Assembly: GCF_000166135.1 (NCBI RefSeq)
Contig: NC_014666.1
Span: forward strand, 3,782,001 to 3,846,000
DNA: 64,000 nucleotides
Origin: Pseudofrankia inefficax
GTDB taxonomy: Bacteria > Actinomycetota > Actinomycetes > Frankiales > Frankiaceae
Direction: 5' to 3'
In this document: positions 34,166 to 43,140 of the stretch, piece by piece
How the letters are laid out: the number at the start of each line of letters is the position of its first letter
Numbering within the stretch: the first letter of the stretch is position 1
Position numbers and translations under genes: made by a program
The notes under the pieces: generated by a model
The model's database searches: none
The model's input: only the letters and a program-made list of their open reading frames with translations
Told to the model about the DNA's origin: nothing

Positions 34166-36124
34166 ATGTCGCCAGAGGAGTCCAGGGAAACCGACGGGCC
34201 ATTACCCGCGGCCGTTCCCGCTGTCAGCCAGAGCGACGACCAGATCGCGGCCTACCTGGAGGACGTCAGCGTTCCGACACTCGTGGCTGCCGTCGTTCAC
34301 CTCACCGGGGACCGGTCCTTTCTGGACGGGCCGTTCCGGCCGCGGACCTTCGTTCCGAACGACTTCCAGGGCGGCCTGACCGACCAGGAGCTGGACGCGG
34401 CGCGCACGGCGGCGCTGGCGGCGATCCGGGCGTACCGGAACGCCGGCTGCCCGCCCGTCGCGGCGCCGTCCACCGCGCTCGTGCGGGAGATCATGTCGTG
34501 GCTCGTCTGCGAGCCGGTCGCGGACGACTACGCCGAGATGTTCATGGAGGAGATGAACGTCCGGGGCGACGACCCCCGGCGGCTGGATCTCACCGAGGTG
34601 GCCGACGCGGCGAGGCGGGACCTGTCCGTCGTCGTCATCGGTGCCGGCCAGTCCGGCCTGCTCGCCGGCCTGCGCCTGGCGCAGGCCGGCGTGCCCTTCA
34701 CCATCCTCGAGAAGAACGCGGACGCCGGCGGAACCTGGCTGGAGAACAGCTACCCGGGCTGCCGGGTCGACGTCGGCAACCATTTCTACTGCTACTCCTT
34801 CGAGCCCAGCCACGCCTTCAGCGAGTACTACTCCCAGGCGCCCGAACTGCTCGCGTACTTCCAGGGGGTGATGCGTCGCCATGGCCTCGCGCCCCACGTC
34901 CGGTGGAACACGGAGGTGCTGTCGGCGACCTGGGACGACGAGTCCTCGCTGTGGCGTCTGGTCACCCGGGGTCCGGGCGGTCGGGAGAGCCGGCTCGACG
35001 CGAACGTCGTCATCTCGGCGGTAGGCCAGCTCAACCGCCCGCTGATTCCCGAGATCCCGGGCCTGGCCGAGTTCCGCGGTCCGGCCTTCCACACGGCCCG
35101 CTGGGACCATACGGTCGGCCTCGCCGGAAAACGGGTCGCGATGATCGGCGCCGGCGCGAGCGGTTTCCAGGTCGCCCCCGCGATCGCCGGCGACGTCGAG
35201 AGCCTCGTCGTGTTCCAGCGCAGCGCCCAGTGGATGGCCCCGAACCGGAAGTACCGGGCGCCGGTGGGCGAAGGCGCGACCTGGGCCATGCGCCACCTGC
35301 CCGGCTATGCGGCCTGGTACCGGTTCATGCTGTTCTACCAGTCCAGCGACAAGGCGCTGGAGCTGGTCCGCGTGGACCCCCGGTGGCCGGGGATGCCGCA
35401 TTCCGCCAGCGCGACGAGCGAGGCGCGGCGTAAGGGGCTGCTGGCCTGGATCGAGAGCCAGGTCGGTGACGACGCCGAGCTGCTCGCCAAGGTCGTTCCC
35501 GACTACCCGCCGATGGGCAAACGGCTGCTGCAGGACGACGGGAGCTGGCTGCGCTGCCTGCGCCGGGACAACGTCGAACTCATCCGCGACGAGATCGTCC
35601 GGGTCGAGCCGGACGCCGTCGTCACCGGCCGCGGGCGCTTCGAGGTGGACGTCATCATCGTCGCCACCGGTTTCCGGGCGAACGAGTTCCTCGCGCCCAT
35701 GAAGGTCACCGGCCGGGGCGGCGTCGAGCTGGGGGAGCGGTGGGCCGACGGCCCGGCGGCGCACCTGGGAATCACCGTGCCCGACTTCCCCAACCTGTTC
35801 CTGATGTACGGGCCGGGCACGAACCTCGCCCACGCGGGCAGCATCATCTTTCACTCGGAATGCCAGATGCAGTTCATCGGGTCCTGTATCAGGGAACTGC
35901 TGACCGGCGGCCACCGGTCGGTGGAGGTGACCCGCGAGGCCTTCGACGACTACGTCGAACGACTGCACGCCGAGCTCGCCGGCACGGTCTGGGCGCATCC
36001 GGCGGTCAAACATTCCTGGTACAAGGGGAAAGACGGCCGCGTGCACGTGCTGAGCCCGTGGCGCCTGGTCGACTACTGGCGGATGACCCATCAGGTCGAT
36101 CCCGAGTCCTACCTCTTCACCTGA
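34166..36124 (+). CDS. FAD-dependent Baeyer-Villiger-type monooxygenase (HAPMO-like)
   Basis: 652 residues. A ~150-residue helical N-terminal extension precedes the FAD Rossmann motif GAGQSG (159-164), as in 4-hydroxyacetophenone monooxygenase. The Baeyer-Villiger fingerprint FxGxxxHxxxW is present as FRGPAFHTARWD near 304-315, followed by the NADPH Rossmann motif GAGASG (~328). The C-terminal half holds VIIVATGFRANEFLAPM. AGGAGG lies just before ATG 34166. The enzyme inserts oxygen next to a ketone using NADPH and O2. The neighbouring SDR could supply the ketone by oxidising an alcohol; the amidohydrolase could act on the product. Confidence 0.92.
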   Translation: MSPEESRETDGPLPAAVPAVSQSDDQIAAYLEDVSVPTLVAAVVHLTGDRSFLDGPFRPRTFVPNDFQGGLTDQELDAARTAALAAIRAYRNAGCPPVAAPSTALVREIMSWLVCEPVADDYAEMFMEEMNVRGDDPRRLDLTEVADAARRDLSVVVIGAGQSGLLAGLRLAQAGVPFTILEKNADAGGTWLENSYPGCRVDVGNHFYCYSFEPSHAFSEYYSQAPELLAYFQGVMRRHGLAPHVRWNTEVLSATWDDESSLWRLVTRGPGGRESRLDANVVISAVGQLNRPLIPEIPGLAEFRGPAFHTARWDHTVGLAGKRVAMIGAGASGFQVAPAIAGDVESLVVFQRSAQWMAPNRKYRAPVGEGATWAMRHLPGYAAWYRFMLFYQSSDKALELVRVDPRWPGMPHSASATSEARRKGLLAWIESQVGDDAELLAKVVPDYPPMGKRLLQDDGSWLRCLRRDNVELIRDEIVRVEPDAVVTGRGRFEVDVIIVATGFRANEFLAPMKVTGRGGVELGERWADGPAAHLGITVPDFPNLFLMYGPGTNLAHAGSIIFHSECQMQFIGSCIRELLTGGHRSVEVTREAFDDYVERLHAELAGTVWAHPAVKHSWYKGKDGRVHVLSPWRLVDYWRMTHQVDPESYLFT

Positions 36125-36188
36125 CCTCCGGGTCACCTGACCCGTCGGGTGGCCGAGCGGTGTTCCGAGCAATGAGAGGGAGAAAAGC

Positions 36189-36902
36189 ATGCCCGACCGA
36201 GTCGCGATCGTCACGGGAGCCGCACGAGGCCAGGGAGCCGCGATTGTCCGAAGGCTGCGAGCGCAGGGCTGTTCGGTGGTGGCGATGGACCTCGTCCGTC
36301 CGGAAAGCGATGACCAGTCGGTCGTCGACTGCCAGGGCGACATCCGCGAGGAGGCCGACTGGCGGGCGGTGGTCGAGACCGCGGTCGAGAGATTCGGCGC
36401 CCTGCACGTGCTGGTCAACAACGCGGGCGTCCTGCGCAGCGGGTCGATCGCGGACGAGACCGCGGCGGGCATGCGCGCGCTGTGGGAGGTCAACTTCCTG
36501 GGCGCCTTCCTGGGCGTCCAGGCGGCGCTGCCCGCCCTGCGTGCCGCGGCCCGGGAGCAGGATGCCGTGATCGTCAACACCCTGTCGACGGCCGCCTGCC
36601 GCGGCTTCGCCCACCACAGCGCCTACTCGTCGTCGAAGTTCGCGCTGCGGGGATTCACCCAGTCGGCGGCCAGCGAGCTCAGCCGCGACCGGATCCGGGT
36701 GAACGCGGTGATCCCGGGCCCGATCGCGACGCCGATGCTCGACCCCGTCGTCGTGGAACGGCTGGGCAAGGACCTGCTCGTCGGCCGCGCCGGGACGGCC
36801 GAGGACGTGGCCGAGGTCGTCGCCTTCCTGGTCTCGCCCGCGGCGAGCTTCATCACCGGCAGCGAGTACAGCGTCGACGGCGGCCAGCTCACGCGGATCT
36901 AG
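36189..36902 (+). CDS. SDR-family NAD(P)-dependent oxidoreductase
   Basis: 237 residues. VAIVTGAARGQGAAIVRRL is the Rossmann motif (TGxxxGxG), VLVNNAGVLRSGSI the NNAG strand, NTLSTAACRG the catalytic Ser region, and HSAYSSSKFALRG the YxxxK. An Asp near the end of beta-2 (MDLVRP) favours NAD. ATG 36189 follows GAGAGGGAG. It lies 64 bp after the monooxygenase and likely shares its transcript. Alcohol-to-ketone oxidation before Baeyer-Villiger cleavage is the reasonable guess. Confidence 0.92.
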   Translation: MPDRVAIVTGAARGQGAAIVRRLRAQGCSVVAMDLVRPESDDQSVVDCQGDIREEADWRAVVETAVERFGALHVLVNNAGVLRSGSIADETAAGMRALWEVNFLGAFLGVQAALPALRAAAREQDAVIVNTLSTAACRGFAHHSAYSSSKFALRGFTQSAASELSRDRIRVNAVIPGPIATPMLDPVVVERLGKDLLVGRAGTAEDVAEVVAFLVSPAASFITGSEYSVDGGQLTRI

Positions 36903-36995
36903 GCGGCCCGAGCCCGCACCGCCCGGGTCTTCGGTGGGCCTGAAGCCGACCCGGCCGACCCAGTCGGCTGATCATGAGCACCCCGCCCCGACCGC

Positions 36996-37052
36996 TTGAC
37001 CGTCGATGTGTCTCAGGTCACTATCGGCCTCGACGTTGAGGTCGATGTCGAG
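36996..37052 (+). promoter_or_regulatory. Promoter-operator module B
   Basis: TTGACC (36996-37001), 17-bp spacer, CACTAT (37019-37024), then a 24-bp dyad at 37029-37052 (CTCGAC ... GTCGAG arms). It is nearly identical to module A at 33273-33329, including CGATGTG and CAG within the spacer. The dyad ends 69 bp before the SBP start. Confidence 0.7.
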
Positions 37053-37121
37053 ACCAGGGGCGCCGGGCGAAGCCGTCGAAAGAATGCGGCCGCGCGGCCG
37101 AGACGAACGGATGGTGAGTCG

Positions 37122-38366
37122 GTGGTCCGAAAACGATGCCTGTTATGGGGAGCCGTGGTCGCGGCGGCGACCGTGTTGGCCGCCGCCTGTAGCTCGTCGA
37201 GTGGCGGCGACAAGGGCGACACCACCGCCGCCCCGAAGAAGAGCATCACGATCGGTGTGCTCACCGATGTGACCGGACCGGCGTCGTCGGGAAACAAGAC
37301 CTTCGTCGACGGTGTCAAGGCCGGCACCTACTACGCCTCCCGTAACGGCTACACGGTCAAGTACGTTCTCGCGGACACCGCGACAAACCCGGCGACCGCC
37401 CTGGCCGCGGCGCAGAAGCTGGTCACGCAGGACCACGTCAGCGCCGTGCTCGCCGAGTCGGCGATCCTGTTCACGGCCTCGAACTACCTGACGGCCCACA
37501 ACGTCCCGGTGATCGGCGTCAGCCAGGACGGGCCGGAATGGACCACCGCCAAGAACATGTTCTCGGTGGTCGGCCCGCTGCAACAGACGAAGATCGCGAC
37601 CACCAACGGAAAACTGTACAAGCTGCTGGGCATCACCAACCTCGCCTCGCTCGGCTACGGCGTCTCACCGGTCTCGTCGGAGTCGGCCAGCTCCGCGGCG
37701 CTGTCCGCGCAGGTCGCCGGCATCAAGGTCGGGTACCTCAACGCGAAGTTCCCCTTCGGCAGCACCGACGTCGGTCCCGAGGTACTCGCGATGAAGAACG
37801 CGGGGATCGACGGTCTGACCGCGTCCGTGGACCCGAACACGTCCTTCGCGCTCATCACGGGACTGCGTAACCAGAACGTGCCGATGAAGGCGTCGATCCT
37901 GCCCACCGGCTACGGCGGCGACCTGCTCCAGGCGGGCCCGGGCGCGCTGAACCAGGCCCAGGGCGTCTACTTCATCCTCCAGTACGAGCCGGTGGAGATG
38001 CACACGGCCGCGACGAAGCAACTGCAGGCCGACTTCACCAGCGCCGCCATCACCACGGCACCGACGTACGGCTCCTACAACGGCTATGTCTCCGTCGGTC
38101 TGCTCGTACGCGCGCTCAAGGCCGCGGGCGCCCAGCCGACCTCCGCGTCCCTGATCGGCGCGCTGTCGAACATCCACGACTGGGACGCCATGGGCCTCTT
38201 CGGCAGCCACACCGTCGACATCAACGACCGCGTCACGATTGTCGGCGGCGCCGACAACTGCCTCTGGGTCACCAAGCTCACCGGAAAGACCTTCACCCTC
38301 GTCTCCGGCGCGACCCCGATCTGCGGCGAACTCGTCCCCGGCAAGTCAGTCGCCCCCGCCTCCTGA
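37122..38366 (+). CDS. Orphan ABC substrate-binding lipoprotein (Peripla_BP_6)
   Basis: 414 residues from GTG 37122. Signal peptide with lipobox LAAAC (Cys23) and an SSSSGG linker. The type-I fold is clear: SITIGVLTDVTGPASSGNKT, YVLADTATNPATALAAAQKL, VPVIGVSQDGPEW, and GSYNGYVSVGLLVRALKAAG. No permease or ATPase lies beside it. It shares its promoter-operator module with the amidohydrolase next to the LivHMG/F transporter, so it may feed that transporter with a second ligand. The frame is open back to 36996, but that stretch is the promoter. Confidence 0.9.
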   Translation: MVRKRCLLWGAVVAAATVLAAACSSSSGGDKGDTTAAPKKSITIGVLTDVTGPASSGNKTFVDGVKAGTYYASRNGYTVKYVLADTATNPATALAAAQKLVTQDHVSAVLAESAILFTASNYLTAHNVPVIGVSQDGPEWTTAKNMFSVVGPLQQTKIATTNGKLYKLLGITNLASLGYGVSPVSSESASSAALSAQVAGIKVGYLNAKFPFGSTDVGPEVLAMKNAGIDGLTASVDPNTSFALITGLRNQNVPMKASILPTGYGGDLLQAGPGALNQAQGVYFILQYEPVEMHTAATKQLQADFTSAAITTAPTYGSYNGYVSVGLLVRALKAAGAQPTSASLIGALSNIHDWDAMGLFGSHTVDINDRVTIVGGADNCLWVTKLTGKTFTLVSGATPICGELVPGKSVAPAS

Positions 38367-38425
38367 TTTCACCGTCCGGTTCGAGCCACCGCCGGGCCCG
38401 CGGAATCGAACGCGCGCCGTCGGCC

Positions 38426-38470
38426 TGATCGCCGCTCTGGCCCTGGAGTCGTCGGCCAGAGCGGCGATCA
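38426..38470. repeat. Short palindrome related to the 75-bp repeats; possible bidirectional terminator
   Basis: TGATCGCCGCTCTGGCC (38426-38442) and GGCCAGAGCGGCGATCA (38454-38470) are perfect 17-bp arms around an 11-nt loop. The ends match the 75-bp repeats but the centre is much shorter. It lies between convergent genes and its right end contains the stop codon of the TIR-TPR gene. No U-tract follows. Confidence 0.8.
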
Positions 38471-39520
38471 CGCACGCCGCGTCGCGCCGGCCAGGCTGGC
38501 GATGGCGTGCGTGTCGGCGTGGTCGAGGCCGAGCACCCGACGGCACCGCTCCAGCGTGTCCCGCGCCAGCACCCGCGCCGCGGCGTGCTCCCGGATCGTG
38601 GTGAGGAAGGCCGCGAGCTCGCGGGCGACCGCGAGCGTGTTGACGTGGTCGGGGCCCAGAACGCGTCGGCACCGTTCCAGGGTGTCCTCGGCGAGGGCCC
38701 GCGCCGCCTGGTGATCCCGGTCTCCGTAGCGAGCCAGTGAAAGTTCCTGGGCAGTGCTGAGGGTGTCGACGTGGTCAGGACCGAGCAGACGACGGCGTCT
38801 TACCAGGGTGTCCTCGATCAGCGGGCGCCCCGCCTGGTAGTTCCCGTTCCTCCTGAGTGCGACGGCGAGGTCGTGCGCGGCGGCGAGGGTCTCGACGTGG
38901 TCGGGACCGAGCACACCGCGGCGGTGCGCGAGCACCTCCACGAGCTTCTGCTCGTCGCTCGGCTCAATCGACCGATCGGAACCTTCGGGCGGGTGCACGG
39001 GGAAAATCGGCTCGCTGCTCGACTGGTGGCGCCGTCTCACCGGGAAGTCGGGGGCTGTGGCCGGCTTGGCCCGGCCGGCAAGGGCGTGCCGGACGTGATC
39101 CAGAAGGTGCTTGCTCGCCGCGCTCGCGTCGAGGTCGAACAGATCGATGGAGACAATGGCGCCCAGCGGCCCGGGCTGGGGACACGGCTCGATACGGACG
39201 GGAAGCAGCTTCCGGGCGAAGCCGCTGGGGTCCGCGCGATGGGCGGCCTGCCATTCGCTCTGGCCGTAGACCGAGGACAGGTAGGCGGGGGACAGTACGG
39301 CCACCGTCCGCTGGGCCTGTTCCATTCCCTCGATCATGCGGATCTGCCAGTTCGACCCGGCGACGAAGTCCCAGACCTGGATCAGGACCCGGTAACCCGC
39401 GTCTTCCAGCTGCCAGGCGATCCACTCGGCCCACGGCTGATCGACCCCGGTGTACGAGACGAAGAAATGCCACCCGTCGGGTGTTCCTCGCGTGCCGTGC
39501 CCTTCCGCCACGTCGATCAC
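38468..39520 (-). CDS. TIR-domain protein with tetratricopeptide repeats
   Basis: 350 residues from GTG 39520. A TIR domain at ~17-150: HFFVSYTGVDQPWAEWIAWQ, SPAYLSSVYGQSEW with the conserved Glu that is catalytic in TIR NADases. The C-terminal half has about four TPR units of ~42 residues (RRRLLGPDHVDTLSTAQELS; RCRRVLGPDHVNTLAVAREL). TIR plus repeat sensors are common in bacterial conflict systems, where sensing triggers NAD+ loss; a regulatory role is also possible. Its TIR domain closely resembles that of the 52020 gene. Convergent with the orphan SBP. Confidence 0.88.
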   Translation of the reverse strand: MIDVAEGHGTRGTPDGWHFFVSYTGVDQPWAEWIAWQLEDAGYRVLIQVWDFVAGSNWQIRMIEGMEQAQRTVAVLSPAYLSSVYGQSEWQAAHRADPSGFARKLLPVRIEPCPQPGPLGAIVSIDLFDLDASAASKHLLDHVRHALAGRAKPATAPDFPVRRRHQSSSEPIFPVHPPEGSDRSIEPSDEQKLVEVLAHRRGVLGPDHVETLAAAHDLAVALRRNGNYQAGRPLIEDTLVRRRRLLGPDHVDTLSTAQELSLARYGDRDHQAARALAEDTLERCRRVLGPDHVNTLAVARELAAFLTTIREHAAARVLARDTLERCRRVLGLDHADTHAIASLAGATRRA

Positions 39521-39710
39521 TGGGTCAGTGTGTCACCGACCCGTGGAGATCCCGGGAGACTCGTGGACCCGGGCTGTGCGGGTCCGCACTGCGTCGGTCC
39601 ACGCGCCCACCGGTGTGCCATGGTCGGTACATGACGTTTCCGCAGGCAGGCGCGCTGTCTCAGCGGGTGACACCCAGGCGGCCGGCGCGCGGCGAGGGGC
39701 GGGTGGCGGC

Positions 39711-40538
39711 GTGATCACCACTCGGTACGAGGGAAGCCTGTTGGTCGTCCGCCAGCCGGACCACGGCGACCAGACCGGCCTGTTCGCGGCCGCCTGGGGG
39801 AACGAGGACGTCCCGGCGCTGGCGGAGCACCAGCGCGCCGCCACGCTCGCCGCGCGCCACCATGACGACGGCTGGGCGGTCTGGGAGCGGCGCCCGAGCC
39901 TCGACCCGGCGACGCGCCAGCCGACCCAGTTCCACAAGGTCGGCCCGATCGAGCACATCCCGGCCTACCGGGCCGGCGTCGACCGGGCCGCCCACGGCGA
40001 TCCGTGGGCTGGCCTGCTGGTCAGCATGCACGCGGCCGGGCTCTACAACGGCCGTTACGGCACGTTCCGGCTCCCCGAGCTGGCCGACCAGAGCCTGACC
40101 GCCCACGAGCAGGCCCTGGTGGCCGAGTTCCTCGCCGAGCTGGACCAGCTCCAACGCGACCTGCTCGGCGCGGTGCGCGGCCACCCGACTCCGGCGCCCG
40201 CGTTCGACGACCCGGTTGTCCGCCAGCACTACCTGCTGCTCCAGGTCTGGGACCGGCTCTCGCTCCAGTTCGCCTTCCGGCACGGTGCCGACGGCACGAT
40301 CGCGCCGCTGCCGGGGGCGGGCGGCGGGCGGGGCGTGCTCACCTGCCGTTCGGTGGGCGCGTTCGCGCTCGCCCTCGACCCGTACCCCTTCGCCACCGAG
40401 AACGCCGTCTTCCCCGTCGCCGGTCAGCTGGTGCCGGACCGGCCCTATCTCGACCCGGAGGACTTCCTCGCGACGCTGGCCTCCGCGCCGGCCCTCCAGC
40501 TCGACTGCCGCGTCCAGCGCACGGGGACGGCTGGGTAG
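39711..40538 (+). CDS. DUF3891-family protein
   Basis: 275 residues. LLVVRQPDHGDQTGLFAAAWGNED, HHDDGWAVWER, VSMHAAGLYNGRYG and the C-terminal FPVAGQLVPDRPYLDPEDFL match the uncharacterised DUF3891 family. Several conserved His/Asp pairs (DHGDQ, HHDDGW, SMH) resemble a metal-dependent phosphohydrolase core, but no function is established. GTG 39711 with GGCGAGGGGCGGG upstream. Convergent with the LuxR gene at 40552; only 13 bp separate the stops. Confidence 0.85.
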   Translation: MITTRYEGSLLVVRQPDHGDQTGLFAAAWGNEDVPALAEHQRAATLAARHHDDGWAVWERRPSLDPATRQPTQFHKVGPIEHIPAYRAGVDRAAHGDPWAGLLVSMHAAGLYNGRYGTFRLPELADQSLTAHEQALVAEFLAELDQLQRDLLGAVRGHPTPAPAFDDPVVRQHYLLLQVWDRLSLQFAFRHGADGTIAPLPGAGGGRGVLTCRSVGAFALALDPYPFATENAVFPVAGQLVPDRPYLDPEDFLATLASAPALQLDCRVQRTGTAG

Positions 40539-40551
40539 GGCGGGCTCGGTG

Positions 40552-42486
40552 CTAGCCGGTCAGGCCGGCGGCGACGGCGGCTCGGGCCGCCTGGGTGCGG
40601 TTGTGCACGCCGAGCTTGGTGTAGATGTTGCTCACATGCCGGTTGGCGGTGCGCTCGCTGATGAACAGCTCCGCGGCCAGTTGCGCGTTGGTCAACCCCT
40701 CGGCGAGCAGGGTGAGCACCTCCTGCTCCCGCGCGGTCAGGCTGAACACAGCGGGCCGGTTCGCCGCCGGAATCACGCCTGGGTCCGCGTCTCGGTCGGC
40801 GTGTTCGACGGGAGGCAGTGGCCGGCCACCGACCGGACCGGCCTGCTCGGCAAGGACGTGTCGGCCGATCCACGCGTCAACACCGCCGGGGCCGAAGTCG
40901 AGGCACGCGAGCACGTGCCGCCGCTCACCGACCCCGACCTCGGTCAGCAGGTCGAATCCCATCACCCGTAGCACTGGTGCCGCGGCCGGCCAGTCGATGA
41001 CGGCCGTGTACACGCGGCGCAGCGTCGCTCGCAGCTGCAGATACGTCCGCTTGAGGTCGGTGACCAGTGCCGCCACCTCGGGGGTGGGCTGCTCGCCGTG
41101 CCGGTTACCCAGCGCCCAGCGGAACACCACGGCACTGGCGTCGGGGGGCATCGGGTCGTCCATCAGATGGTCCGCGACCGCCTGGACCAGCGGGTCCGCG
41201 TGCACCGGTTCGGCCACGTCGTCAACGGTGGTGGTGACCGAGAACGCGGCGACGCCACCGTCGGCCGCGCGGACCACGGCGAAGGCGTCCCGCCGAGCCT
41301 GCCACCACAGTTCGGCGAGCCTGGCGGTCACCTGCCCGCCGAACCGGGCGGCGATGGCGACGATCTCGGCGCGGTCGTCGCCGCGGGCCCGCTCGGCTGG
41401 GTGCGCCAGCATCCCCGGCGGTGCGTACGCATTGCGGATCATCGGGTTCTGGACGAGATGCAGCAGATCGGCGGTGCCTTCCCAATCCGGGCCCTGGGCG
41501 AGGGAATCGAGGATGGCGCGAGCGGCGGCCGTCCTGATCGTCCGGACCCGGACCGGGTCGCGCAGCTCCAGGGCCTCCAGCAGCACAGGGGCCGCCAGCC
41601 CGGCGAGCTCGACGCCGGTAGCGGTCGTCACGGCGAACGGCAGTCCGCGTAGCGTCCGCCATGCCCGCTCGGCGTCCGGCTCGTCGACGACCGCGGCGAG
41701 CAGCGGCAACGTCGCCCGGCGCAGGACGGACGCCGCCTCGGCTACGGCTCGCTCGGGTGGCGAGAGGCCGTCGAGCATCACCGCGAACAGGTCCTCGACC
41801 ACCTCGGCCGGCGCACCGGAGCCGAGGGGTAAACCGGGCTGGCGGGCCAGTGCCTCGCACGCCATCACCACGGCCAGCGGATGTCCCCGCGCGAACCCCC
41901 GGATCCGTGCGGCGTCGTCGCCCTCGACCCCGCGGGCGGCCAGGAGCTGGTCGACGTCCTCGGAGGTCAACGGCCCGACCACCAGTTCGCCGAGAAGGGC
42001 GCGCCACCCAGGGGCCGTGCGCCAGGCCGCGTTCGGCCCGCGGCGGCCGACCAGCAGCGTGGTGACGGTGGCCGGGAGGCCCCCGATCAGTTCGTTACGA
42101 ATCCAGCCGTCGAGCAGGTTGAGCCGCTCGAAGCTGTCGATCACCAGGACATCGACCCCGGCGGCGGCCACCCGCTCCGCGGCCGCGGCGGTCGACGGGG
42201 TGGGACCTCCCAGCGCCGCGCCAAGCGCGGCCAGCGCCCCGGGTGCCGTCGGCTCCAGCTGGCGCCCGTCGAGACTCACGCAGGTCAGCGACATCGACGC
42301 CAGCGTGCCGGTGACCAGAGCGGTCTTGCCGATCCCGCCGGGTCCGTGCACGAACACCGCCGCCGGTCCGTTCGGGGCGAGCAGCGCGGCCAGGCGCGCA
42401 CGTTCCTCGGCCCGGCCGACCAAGGCCACCGCGGCGGCGGCCGCCAGGCGATCGGAGACGGACCCCCGCGGGAGCGGCTGGCTCAT
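40552..42486 (-). CDS. LAL-type LuxR regulator (AAA-like ATPase plus LuxR HTH)
   Basis: 644 residues, shorter than classical ~900-residue LAL proteins. N-terminal ATPase: VFVHGPGGIGKTALV (Walker A, ~44-58), VDVLVIDSFERLNLLDG as Walker B-like, VTTLLVGRRGP. A helical middle follows, then a C-terminal LuxR HTH (LTAREQEVLTLLAEGLTNAQ, ERTANRHVSNIYTKLGVHNR). ATG 42486 lacks an obvious ribosome site. It is divergent from the YdhR-like gene, and nested palindromes lie between them. Ligand and targets are unknown. Confidence 0.9.
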   Translation of the reverse strand: MSQPLPRGSVSDRLAAAAAVALVGRAEERARLAALLAPNGPAAVFVHGPGGIGKTALVTGTLASMSLTCVSLDGRQLEPTAPGALAALGAALGGPTPSTAAAAERVAAAGVDVLVIDSFERLNLLDGWIRNELIGGLPATVTTLLVGRRGPNAAWRTAPGWRALLGELVVGPLTSEDVDQLLAARGVEGDDAARIRGFARGHPLAVVMACEALARQPGLPLGSGAPAEVVEDLFAVMLDGLSPPERAVAEAASVLRRATLPLLAAVVDEPDAERAWRTLRGLPFAVTTATGVELAGLAAPVLLEALELRDPVRVRTIRTAAARAILDSLAQGPDWEGTADLLHLVQNPMIRNAYAPPGMLAHPAERARGDDRAEIVAIAARFGGQVTARLAELWWQARRDAFAVVRAADGGVAAFSVTTTVDDVAEPVHADPLVQAVADHLMDDPMPPDASAVVFRWALGNRHGEQPTPEVAALVTDLKRTYLQLRATLRRVYTAVIDWPAAAPVLRVMGFDLLTEVGVGERRHVLACLDFGPGGVDAWIGRHVLAEQAGPVGGRPLPPVEHADRDADPGVIPAANRPAVFSLTAREQEVLTLLAEGLTNAQLAAELFISERTANRHVSNIYTKLGVHNRTQAARAAVAAGLTG

Positions 42487-42630
42487 GCCGGCATGCTAGT
42501 GCAGCGCCTCAGTAGTTCTTTGCTGTCCGGCGGCCGTAGGCGTCCTCGCGGTCGGTAAGCCGCTCCTCGTCCGCGGCCGACTGGCTGGCGAACATGTCCG
42601 GCGACGTTAGGCGCGTGACGGCGCCACCCG

Positions 42631-42686
42631 CATCGGCAGGACGCTCCATTCGGCGCTCCATCCGCGGATGGAGCGTTCCGCCGATG
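42631..42686. promoter_or_regulatory. Nested palindromes between the LuxR and YdhR-like genes
   Basis: CGCTCCATCCG at 42654-42664 with CGGATGGAGCG at 42665-42675 is a perfect 22-bp palindrome. Outside it, 19-bp arms at 42631-42649 and 42668-42686 pair with two mismatches, giving three CGCTCCAT boxes in total. It lies 63 bp before the YdhR-like start. It could be a multi-site operator for the LuxR protein or alternative RNA stems. Confidence 0.6.
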
Positions 42687-42748
42687 CGCCGCCCCACGCC
42701 GGCTCCCTATCGTCGGCTGCGAATCCACCCAGAAGGGGAGCCGCCGCC

Positions 42749-43078
42749 ATGCGCATCCGTATTGTCACTTTCGGGCTGACGATCCCGGTCGAGTCCTACA
42801 ACGCCCACGCGGTGCAGATCGCCCCGGAGTTCACTGCGTGGCCGGGCCTGCTCGGCAAATGGTGGCTCAGCGACACAGTCTCCGCCACCTTCGGCGGCGT
42901 GTACCTGTTCGCCTCGCGGCGCGACGCCGATCGTTCCCGCGAGACCGGCCTGTTTCAGGGGCTGTTCGCCAACCCGGCGCTGAAGGACATCACCGTCCAG
43001 GAGTACGACGTCCTCGACACCGCGACCGCGATCACCGCACCGACGACACAGACGTCTGCGCTTCAGGAGACGCCGTGA
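42749..43078 (+). CDS. YdhR-like ferredoxin-fold (dimeric alpha/beta barrel) protein
   Basis: 109 residues. IVTFGLTIPVESYNAHAVQI, FTAWPGLLGKWWLSDTVSAT, FGGVYLFASRRDADRSRETG and LFANPALKDITVQEYDVLDT follow the YdhR pattern (W..WPGL..K.W......GGVYLF). The family is called a putative monooxygenase, but most members have no proven activity. AGAAGGGGAG precedes ATG 42749. It has its own promoter region with palindromes and no same-strand partner. Confidence 0.88.
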   Translation: MRIRIVTFGLTIPVESYNAHAVQIAPEFTAWPGLLGKWWLSDTVSATFGGVYLFASRRDADRSRETGLFQGLFANPALKDITVQEYDVLDTATAITAPTTQTSALQETP

Positions 43079-43140
43079 GCCCCGGAACCGTCCCCGGCCC
43101 GGCCCTTGGCACGTCGCGGCAGGTCCGCCTGTAGGGCGGC

